Shown here: piece after piece, positions 7,749-13,716 of the stretch
Layout of the letters: every line of letters starts with the position of its first letter
How positions within the stretch are numbered: position 1 is the first letter of the stretch
Source of the DNA: Pseudomonadota bacterium
Lineage (GTDB): Bacteria > Bdellovibrionota > JAFGOL01
Assembly (NCBI GenBank): GCA_026390535.1
Contig: JAPLFT010000204.1
Coordinates: 1 to 14,117 of the forward strand
Direction of reading: 5' to 3'
DNA: 14,117 nucleotides
The notes under the pieces: generated by a model
Seen by the model: only the letters and a program-made list of their open reading frames with translations
Database searches by the model: none
What the model was told of the DNA's origin: nothing
Program-made: the position numbers and the translations under genes

Positions 7749-8625
7749 TTACTCTATAGTTACACCTTTCAGGAGAGTGTTTAACTGGTCCAGCGCTTTT
7801 CCCGAACCCAGCACCACCGCCGTAAGAGGATCCTCGGAAAGCATTACCGGAAGACCGGTTTCTTCTCTAAGCAGTACGTCAAGATTCCTAAGCAATGCTC
7901 CGCCACCGGTAAGAACTATACCTTTATCCACTATGTCTGCTGCAAGTTCCGGTGGTGTTCTTTCCAAAGAAACCTTTACAGCTTCTACTATAGCACTTAT
8001 AGGTTCAGAGAGTGCATCTCTTATTTCATCCGAATTGACTACAACCGTTCTGGGGGCTCCCGCCACAAGATCACGACCTTTTACTTCCATTGTTCTTACT
8101 TCATCGTCAGGGTAAGCTGAACCTATATTTATTTTGATATTCTCGGCCGTTCTTTCTCCTATAAGAAGATTATATTTTCTCTTTATGTAAGTTATTACAG
8201 CTTCATCCATCTTGTCGCCACCTTGCTCCTGCGGATTCCGCAGATTCACGAACAGCTCTCTTTTCTACCTCGGTAATACCGTATGGAACACATATCATTA
8301 TTCTCGGTCTAACAAGTGTCCTTCTATTATGAGCCTTTGCTATAAAATATCTCAACATTGCTTCTGTAACTTCAAAATCTGCTATAACACCGTCCTTCAT
8401 AGGTCTTATTGCAATTATGCTGCCCGGCGTTCTTCCAAGCATTTCCTTTGCTTCCCTTCCAACTGCTACGACCCTCTTAAGACCTCTCATATCTTTTTGC
8501 ACCGCAACAACGGATGGCTCGTTGGCAATTATCCCTAATCCCTTTACATAAACCAGCGTATTTGCTGTACCTAAGTCGATGGCGAGATCGTTTGACAGCA
8601 TACTCATAATTTTATCAAAAAACAT
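7749..8625 (-). pseudogene. mreB: Cell-shape actin homologue MreB, internally deleted and frameshifted
   Basis: The N-terminal part (8625 down to about 8222) encodes ~134 normal MreB residues, including the phosphate-1 loop IDLGTANTLVYVKG and AIRPMKDGVIADFEVTE. The C-terminal part (about 8222 down to 7749) encodes ~157 normal residues from GGDKMDEAVI through VLTGGGALLRNLD to the end. MreB proteins are usually ~345 residues, so about 54 codons between SAGAR and GGDKMD are missing, and the frame also shifts. The lost piece would carry EEPMAAAIGAGLP and the phosphate-2 motif DIGGGTTEVAV, needed for ATP binding. The start at 8625 has a strong AAAGGGGG ribosome site (8636-8643). The allele as written cannot give functional MreB. 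Since the other four operon genes are intact, this is either a recent mutation or a collapsed assembly. Confidence 0.88.
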
Positions 8626-8738
8626 TTAAGTTCAGCCCCCTTTACTTGTATAACTAATGATATTAGATAATCTTTATAATAACAAACTTTAGATTTGACT
8701 ACCACTTTTCAAATAAAGTGCATAAGAGCAATACCGAT
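8626..8738. promoter_or_regulatory. Divergent promoter region of the mre operon and the acyltransferase/hgc string
   Basis: For mreB (minus strand), TTGTTA (8680-8685) and TATCAT (8657-8662) are 17 bases apart, with the start expected near 8650. For the plus strand, a perfect TATAAT (8675-8680) is present but without a good -35. A short perfect palindrome CTAAT-GAT-ATTAG (8654-8666) covers the mreB -10 element and could be an operator. All elements are read by eye. Confidence 0.45.
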
Positions 8739-10259
8739 ATGTCCGAACTCGTTGAAGAAAGCCTTAGAACAGAGACAAAACTTGCCAAGACAGGAAAACA
8801 GCAAAAGAGCAAATCTCTTGAAAAGCTTAAATTCGTAAAGGCCATAAGAGAAAGATTAAAATCTTCTCCCAAGAAGGACAGTATTAACAATGAGGTAAAA
8901 AGATTATCTGAATACTACGCAAATGAGATCCACGGAAATTTTAATAAGTTTTTGTATCATTTTCTTCAGAGAATAACACCCATTGCGTTAAATTTTATGC
9001 TTAATTCCTTTTCTATCGTCCAGTTCTTTAAGAACTTCAGGGGGTCAAAGGAACTAAGGAATAAGATCATCGTCAGAGGGAATATAGAACTTGTTAAGAG
9101 ACTCCAAAAATTCGGATCCCTCGTAATAGTGCCCACACATGTAAGTAATTTTGACTCAATAGTGATCGGTCATATGATACATTCCGCCGGACTAAATCCT
9201 CCTTTATGGGGAGCAGGATTAAATCTATATAAGGGATTCACCGTCAGTTATATAATGAACAACGTCGGTTGTTATAAGGTGGATAGAAGAAAAAAGAACA
9301 AAATATATATAGAAACGTTAAAACAATATTCAACATATCACCTTGAAAAGGGATACAACGCAATATTTTATCCAGGTGGAACAAGATCACGTTCAGGAGA
9401 GATAGAAAAGGAATTAAAGCTGGGGCTTTTAAGCACCGTGGTAGGTGCATATATAAATAATATAAAGAGCGGAAAAACGGTTTCCAATATATATGTAGTC
9501 CCGATAGCATTGTCATATACAGTTGTGCCTGAGGCTGAAACCCTGGCCCTTGACCATTATTTTGGTCAGGACAAACGAAAAAAAATCTTGGGTAATATAA
9601 AGGCCAGAGCAACATTACTGGGAAGAATGATAAAGAAACTTTGGAATAACATCATGCAGAATAACCCCATATATATGACTTTCGGTCAGCCGATGGATCC
9701 TTTTGGAAATACCGTTAATTCAGAGGGCGTATCCGTTGATAAGTACGGCATCCCTATAAATGTTTCATCCATGATAAAGAATAAAGACGGTAATTTTGTA
9801 GATGATGATAATTTCATAAAAGAACTTACAATGAAGCTGGGGCATAAGATATCCGATGATTTCTATAAGATAAATGTGATCCTGCCCACACAGATATATT
9901 TATACTCCATAATCACTTATTTAAAGAAAAAACATCCCGGTTTATCTGACGAGGAACTTGTTAAAATATCGCCGATGGAAAACGCTATCCCTGAAGAAGA
10001 ACTAAAAAAAGAAATAAATGAGATGATAGAAATGGTAAGAGAAAAAGCAAACGCAGAGGGATTAAAGCTTAATTATCTGGTACGAAGAGGGGATGCGGAA
10101 AAAATATTCAAATATGGGACAAGGATATATACCAGCGGTTATGCAGCAAATGTTATAACAAGAAGAGACAAAGACATAATACCAAGTAAATTGGCGACGA
10201 TGATGTATTACTCATCCAGGTTAAGATGTTATATAGAAAGGTCGGAAGACACGGCATGA
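8739..10259 (+). CDS. PlsB/PlsC-type glycerolipid acyltransferase (long form)
   Basis: A protein of ~506 residues with an acyltransferase core of the PlsB/PlsC superfamily, which transfers fatty acyl groups to glycerol-3-phosphate or lysophosphatidate at the membrane. The catalytic HX4D motif is HVSNFD (His134 to Asp139, counted from the ATG). The second motif, YPGGTRSRSG (~211-220), resembles the GGxRSR block of PlsB-type enzymes. Around the core are a basic, charged N-terminus (~1-55) and a long C-terminal region (~300-506) with no domain I recognise. I chose the ATG at 8739; a GTG at 8718 would add 7 residues, and neither has a good ribosome site. The stop overlaps the arsR start as ATGA, tying this gene into the hgc transcript. 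Glycerol-3-phosphate acyltransferase is the most likely activity. Confidence 0.78.
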   Translation: MSELVEESLRTETKLAKTGKQQKSKSLEKLKFVKAIRERLKSSPKKDSINNEVKRLSEYYANEIHGNFNKFLYHFLQRITPIALNFMLNSFSIVQFFKNFRGSKELRNKIIVRGNIELVKRLQKFGSLVIVPTHVSNFDSIVIGHMIHSAGLNPPLWGAGLNLYKGFTVSYIMNNVGCYKVDRRKKNKIYIETLKQYSTYHLEKGYNAIFYPGGTRSRSGEIEKELKLGLLSTVVGAYINNIKSGKTVSNIYVVPIALSYTVVPEAETLALDHYFGQDKRKKILGNIKARATLLGRMIKKLWNNIMQNNPIYMTFGQPMDPFGNTVNSEGVSVDKYGIPINVSSMIKNKDGNFVDDDNFIKELTMKLGHKISDDFYKINVILPTQIYLYSIITYLKKKHPGLSDEELVKISPMENAIPEEELKKEINEMIEMVREKANAEGLKLNYLVRRGDAEKIFKYGTRIYTSGYAANVITRRDKDIIPSKLATMMYYSSRLRCYIERSEDTA

Positions 10260-10606
10260 AAAATCTTAATGACACGACCATACTTTTAAAACTTTTAAGC
10301 GATCAGACCAGGTTAAGGATCATCCTTATGCTTACAAAGTACAGGATGTGTGTGTGTGAGTTGTGCTGGATACTTAAAATGACGCAACCGGCCATATCAA
10401 AACACCTGAAAAAACTCAGACAGGCCAAGATAATAGATAGTGAACAAAGCGGATTATGGACAAACTATTATATTTCAAAAAAACTGAGTAAACAGGCCAT
10501 AACGCTACTGGATCACCTTACCAAGCTCCTTAAAAACGATAAAATAATAAAGAACGATCTTAAAATGGCAAAGGTTGTGGATAAGACCCTGTGTAATTTC
10601 TCTTGA
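10256..10606 (+). CDS. ArsR-family metal-type transcriptional repressor
   Basis: A 116-residue winged-helix protein of the ArsR/SmtB family. The recognition region runs from MCVCELCWILKMTQPAISK to HLKKLRQAKIIDSEQSG (~31-66), with a beta-wing after it. The sequence CVCELC (Cys32, Cys34, Cys37) coincides with the ELCVCDL metal/metalloid-sensing site in helix alpha-3 of ArsR proteins; a further Cys113 is near the C-terminus. Such repressors leave DNA when As(III) or a thiophilic metal binds. The ATG at 10256 overlaps the previous stop (ATGA) and is preferred to an in-frame ATG at 10226 lying inside the upstream gene. The promoter and palindrome at its own 3' end, just before hgcA, are the likely target. 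Whether it senses mercury, arsenic or something else cannot be told from sequence. Confidence 0.9.
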   Translation: MKNLNDTTILLKLLSDQTRLRIILMLTKYRMCVCELCWILKMTQPAISKHLKKLRQAKIIDSEQSGLWTNYYISKKLSKQAITLLDHLTKLLKNDKIIKNDLKMAKVVDKTLCNFS

Positions 10607-10631
10607 CTACATAACCAAACGGTTATATAGT
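10603..10631 (+). promoter_or_regulatory. Promoter of hgcAB with an embedded palindromic operator
   Basis: TTGACT (10603-10608) and TATAGT (10626-10631) are separated by exactly 17 bases. Each differs from the sigma70 consensus at one position. The spacer holds a perfect dyad ATAACC-AAAC-GGTTAT (10611-10626) that reaches into the -10 element, a normal arrangement for an ArsR-type repressor site. The arsR stop codon (10604-10606) lies inside the -35 element. The expected transcription start (about 10638) coincides with the hgcA ATG at 10639. Confidence 0.72.
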
Positions 10632-10638
10632 TTAAATC

Positions 10639-11691
10639 ATGATAACAAATAAATTAACTAATTTAAAACCAAAATGTTCATGCTCCGGTCCATCTTCTAC
10701 ATTGCTGAACACCTCTATGTCTATCAACATTCAACAAACTACCGCAGAGCTGGGCATTGTTGATCATTTTACACATTTAAGATTACGGCTCGGTATATCA
10801 AGATACAGTAAAGTAGATCCGGGAATATATAAAGTGGGTAATCCCGATCAGGATTCCCTTGTATTTATATCCGCAAACTATGTAATGAGCTTCAACAAAT
10901 TAAGGAACGCCTTAAAGGGCATGAATGCCTGGATAATGGTGTTAGATACAAAAGGAATAAATGTATGGTGCGCCGCAGGAAAAGGAACATTCGGGACAAA
11001 TGAACTTATAAAACGTATCACTGATGTTAAACTCAGTGAGATAGTAAAACATAAAATTATAATAGTACCTCAACTAGGAGCTCCGGGAGTCTCTGCTCAT
11101 GAGGTCGGCAAAGCCACCAACTTTAAAGTGATTTACGGGCCTGTAAGGGCTGAAGATCTGAAGACTTTTGTAAACAACGGATTCAAAGCCACAAAAGAGA
11201 TGAGACAGGTCAATTTTAATCTCACCGACAGGATAGTACTCATCCCTGTAGAGATAAAAATGATATTAAAATATGCAATAGCGGCTTCTTTGCTGTTCTA
11301 CTTTATCAATCACTTCGGAAGCAATTCGAATTTTATTAACGACGTTTTGATAATGCTCTTACTTGCTATAGTATCAGGGACGATATTATCGCCCATACTT
11401 CTTCCCTTTGTACCATTCAGAGCTTTTTCTCTTAAAGGATTTTTAATATCGCTTATTGCCATCTTGGCATATATAGCTTACGCGGGATTGACCAGTCCCT
11501 ATTTGGTTGCAGGCTCTATATTATTGTTCCCTGCTCTATCCGCGTTCATTTCTTTAAATTTTACCGGAGCATCCACCTATACATCCGTATCCGGCGTTAG
11601 AAAGGAGATGAGACGATATATACCTTTTATAATCGGTTTTTTAACTGTCGGATTTATCTTGATAACAATAAGTTTAGTGAGGGGAATATGA
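10639..11691 (+). CDS. hgcA: Mercury methylation corrinoid protein HgcA
   Basis: A 350-residue protein with the two-part architecture of HgcA. The N-terminal corrinoid-binding domain (~40-190) carries the signature cap-helix motif NVWCAAGKGTFGT (108-120), whose Cys111 is the proposed lower ligand of cobalt. The C-terminal part has five membrane segments (approximately 208-226, 235-258, 267-284, 288-307, 328-348). HgcA transfers a methyl group from a methyl-corrinoid to Hg(II), making methylmercury, with HgcB as electron donor. The membrane domain, this motif and hgcB next door exclude the related acetyl-CoA pathway corrinoid protein. An N-terminal CSC (Cys13, Cys15) is present before the domain. 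There is no ribosome site before the ATG, which sits at the predicted transcription start. The gene overlaps hgcB by 4 bases. Confidence 0.96.
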   Translation: MITNKLTNLKPKCSCSGPSSTLLNTSMSINIQQTTAELGIVDHFTHLRLRLGISRYSKVDPGIYKVGNPDQDSLVFISANYVMSFNKLRNALKGMNAWIMVLDTKGINVWCAAGKGTFGTNELIKRITDVKLSEIVKHKIIIVPQLGAPGVSAHEVGKATNFKVIYGPVRAEDLKTFVNNGFKATKEMRQVNFNLTDRIVLIPVEIKMILKYAIAASLLFYFINHFGSNSNFINDVLIMLLLAIVSGTILSPILLPFVPFRAFSLKGFLISLIAILAYIAYAGLTSPYLVAGSILLFPALSAFISLNFTGASTYTSVSGVRKEMRRYIPFIIGFLTVGFILITISLVRGI

Positions 11692-11984
11692 ATAATTTAT
11701 ATTTAAAAAATATCGTGACATTAAAATTGGATAAAGAGGCATGCGTAAAATGCGGTATGTGTATAAATGTCTGTCCACACGAAGTCTTTGAGCTCAAGAA
11801 CTCAAAACTTGAGATGATAAACAGGGACCGGTGTATGGAATGCGGCGCATGCCAGATCAATTGTCCCGTGGGCGCAATATCCGTAAAAGCAGGCGTAGGC
11901 TGTGCCTACGCAATGATAAAGGGAGCTCTAACCGGTACAGAGCCATCCTGTGGGTGCGGAGATGGAGATAGTGGTTGCTGTTAG
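11688..11984 (+). CDS. hgcB: Mercury methylation ferredoxin HgcB
   Basis: A 98-residue 2[4Fe-4S] ferredoxin. The clusters are bound by CVKCGMCINVCP (Cys19, 22, 25, 29) and CMECGACQINCP (Cys49, 52, 55, 59). Beyond the ferredoxin core it has the extra conserved Cys72 (context GVGCAYA) and a Cys-rich tail, CGCGDGDSGCC, ending in a vicinal pair (Cys97, Cys98). These are HgcB hallmarks thought to bind and pass Hg(II). HgcB reduces the HgcA corrinoid to Co(I) and may deliver mercury. The start overlaps the hgcA stop (ATGA) and is served by a strong GTGAGGGG ribosome site (11677-11684) inside hgcA. Mercury methylation as a capacity is well supported; activity in this organism is inferred. Confidence 0.96.
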   Translation: MNNLYLKNIVTLKLDKEACVKCGMCINVCPHEVFELKNSKLEMINRDRCMECGACQINCPVGAISVKAGVGCAYAMIKGALTGTEPSCGCGDGDSGCC

Positions 11985-11994
11985 AAGCAACAAC

Positions 11995-12163
11995 CAGAAA
12001 AATAGACCTAATTAAATTTATGAAAACACTGCGCGTCCCTAACCTTGCTATGAATTTAGCAAATGGATAGACCTATAGAAATAGTTTTCACATTTGCTAA
12101 ATTCAAGCAAGGGCCGAGGAATGCTCGTAAAGTTTTATAAATTTAATTAGGTCTATTTTTCTG
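11995..12163. repeat. Long nested inverted repeat between convergent genes (hairpin, likely bidirectional terminator)
   Basis: The outer arms 11995-12021 and 12137-12163 are perfect 27-base inverted copies, extended by 5 more pairs (12023-12027 with 12132-12136) after one bulged G. The inner arms 12043-12065 and 12091-12112 give 22 pairs with one bulged base. The arms are separated by imperfect segments of 15 and 19 bases and close on a 25-base loop. The element fills the gap between the hgcB stop (11984) and the stop of the convergent DUF4416 gene (12165). Both outer arms end in T-rich tracts (TATTTTTCTG) on the strand being transcribed, so it could stop transcription from both sides. I found no flanking target-site duplication. 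Confidence 0.85.
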
Positions 12164-12164
12164 A

Positions 12165-12701
12165 TTATTTTTTCATACGATCTAGGTTCTCAGCAAGCAT
12201 TGTCCTGCATTTGTTAAAGAAATCCAGTACTGGCGTAGAACGATACTCCGGATATGTCCAGTATTCTATCGGATTGAATGATCCGTGTTTATAGAAAAGC
12301 GTCACTTCTGCATATACGCCATCGGTGAGATATATCCTGTGAAAGAACGGTTTGTTGGTCGCCAAAATTATATTCTCAAGACACAAAAGCCCGGGGTCTA
12401 TATTAATCGTTCTTTTGCCATCCTTTAAATATTCTTTTTCCATTTCATCCGTAATTCTTTTTATCCTAACGATCTTATCCCTTTGAATAATCTCTTTATA
12501 CACCACAAAGATTCTTTTAAGATCTTTGCCCATTTCAGGCTCGTAATAATCACTCCATACAAAAGCAATCTCTCTTGAACTTATAAGGATATCCCCGATC
12601 TTTGTCTTTAATTCATTGATGACTTTTTGTGTGTCAACACCTGGAGCGAACAGTACTGCTGTAAATATAAAGGCCGGATGATCCAAACGGGGAGAACTCA
12701 T
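12165..12701 (-). CDS. DUF4416 family protein
   Basis: A 178-residue soluble protein matching the DUF4416 pattern. It shows an early hydrophobic strand (AFIFTAVLFA), then WSDYYEPEMGKDLKRIFVVY (~49-68), then DGKRTINIDPGLLCLENIILAT, then HRIYLTDGVYAEVTLFYKHG, and finally WTYPEYRS before a C-terminal helix. Members are sometimes mislabelled GTP-binding, but no nucleotide-binding motif is visible here and the function is unknown. The start codon overlaps the heptose-kinase stop (TAATG), so it is co-translated with that gene in an LPS-core context. Whether it has a role in LPS is only inferred from position. Confidence 0.82.
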   Translation of the reverse strand: MSSPRLDHPAFIFTAVLFAPGVDTQKVINELKTKIGDILISSREIAFVWSDYYEPEMGKDLKRIFVVYKEIIQRDKIVRIKRITDEMEKEYLKDGKRTINIDPGLLCLENIILATNKPFFHRIYLTDGVYAEVTLFYKHGSFNPIEYWTYPEYRSTPVLDFFNKCRTMLAENLDRMKK

Positions 12702-13693
12702 TAGGATCTATGATCCTGAAGGAATTTTATTATCTCGTTAGGCGTTACGACCGCTGTGCCGACCTTAGCAACTACTATTGCGGCTGTTGTATTTGCAAAG
12801 AATGCGCTGTCATAGATATTCATGCCCGCGCTGTAGGCAAGGGCCAGCGACGCTATTACGGTATCCCCGGCTCCGGAGACATCAAATACTTCCAGGGCAA
12901 ACGTAGGTATTGTGTGCGGTTTATGTTTTTTTGAAAATACCGTCATGCCGTCTTTTCCTCTTGTTACAACAAGATATTCAAGATCCAGCCGTTTCAGTAT
13001 TTCACCACAGGATTTGTACAGGGTCTTCTCATCTTCTATCTCTACGCCGGAGATTATCCTGGTCTCCTCAAAATTGGGTTTAAGCAGGGTCGCGCCCTTG
13101 TATAGATTTGGATCAGTATATCTGCTTGGATCAACAAAGACAGATTTTTTTGCCTTATGACATATATCTATTATCTCACTGGCTACACCATTCTTAAAAA
13201 ATCCCTTAGCGTAATCCTCAAGGATTATCACATCGTATCCTGAGATCATATCTTTGCATTTTTTTATTATTTTATTTCTGATGGGATTAGAAAGAGGAGC
13301 TTTGTCCTCCCTGTCTATCCTTACAACATGGTGCAACCTGGAAGCAAGTACCCTTGTCTTGTGGGTCGTAGGTCTGTTTTTATCGACTATCAGACCATCT
13401 GTATCTATCTTTATATCCTGCAGTTCTTTTTTTATTATTGCGGCATTGCTGTCATCCCCAATAACACCTATAACATCGCATTTTGCTCCAAGCGCCTTGA
13501 CGTTATTAGCAACGTTGGCACTCAAGCCCAATCTGTAATAATGTTCCTTCACCTCTACAATAGGCACTGGAGCTTCCGGGCTTATTTTTTTAACGTCACC
13601 GACTATATAATTATCCAGGCCAATGTCACCTATGGCAAGGATCTTTGATCTCTTGAGGGATTCAAGCAGTTTTTCCACATCTTTAATTTTCAT
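12701..13693 (-). CDS. rfaE1: D-glycero-beta-D-manno-heptose-7-phosphate kinase (RfaE1/HldE N-terminal domain type)
   Basis: A 330-residue PfkB-family sugar kinase without the fused nucleotidyltransferase domain of HldE. It phosphorylates heptose-7-phosphate at C1 on the way to ADP-heptose for the LPS core. Visible are the N-terminal GDIGLDNYIVG (22-32) and DVKKISPEAPVPIVEV (33-48, typical of RfaE), the acidic ILEDYAKG (157-164), and the signature DVSGAGDT (271-278) with catalytic Asp277. The substrate-site motif normally read as GGAANVA is here GLSANVA (56-62), which is unusual. A GGGGGATC ribosome site precedes the ATG. The gene follows the heptosyltransferase gene by 23 bases and overlaps the DUF4416 start. 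The separate nucleotidyltransferase is not in the window. Confidence 0.9.
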   Translation of the reverse strand: MKIKDVEKLLESLKRSKILAIGDIGLDNYIVGDVKKISPEAPVPIVEVKEHYYRLGLSANVANNVKALGAKCDVIGVIGDDSNAAIIKKELQDIKIDTDGLIVDKNRPTTHKTRVLASRLHHVVRIDREDKAPLSNPIRNKIIKKCKDMISGYDVIILEDYAKGFFKNGVASEIIDICHKAKKSVFVDPSRYTDPNLYKGATLLKPNFEETRIISGVEIEDEKTLYKSCGEILKRLDLEYLVVTRGKDGMTVFSKKHKPHTIPTFALEVFDVSGAGDTVIASLALAYSAGMNIYDSAFFANTTAAIVVAKVGTAVVTPNEIIKFLQDHRS

Positions 13694-13716
13694 AATAGAT
13701 CCCCCGATATATTATA

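Noticed and set aside
8203..8249. Programmed ribosomal frameshift in mreB
   Set aside because: A frameshift would leave all residues present. Here about 54 conserved residues are absent, and there is no slippery heptamer at the junction.
8212..8538. Plus-strand open frame inside mreB, and similar open frames opposite PBP2, mreC and rfaE1
   Set aside because: These lie on the complementary strand of well-supported genes and show low-complexity composition and no recognisable domain.
10639..11691. Acetyl-CoA pathway corrinoid protein (CdhD/AcsC)
   Set aside because: The NVWCAAGK cap-helix motif, the five-helix membrane domain and the HgcB-type ferredoxin next to it are specific to HgcA.
11995..12163. 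Insertion sequence or MITE with target-site duplication
   Set aside because: The flanks (AACAAC on the left, ATTATT on the right) are not direct repeats and there is no transposase. A mobile origin is left open but not claimed.
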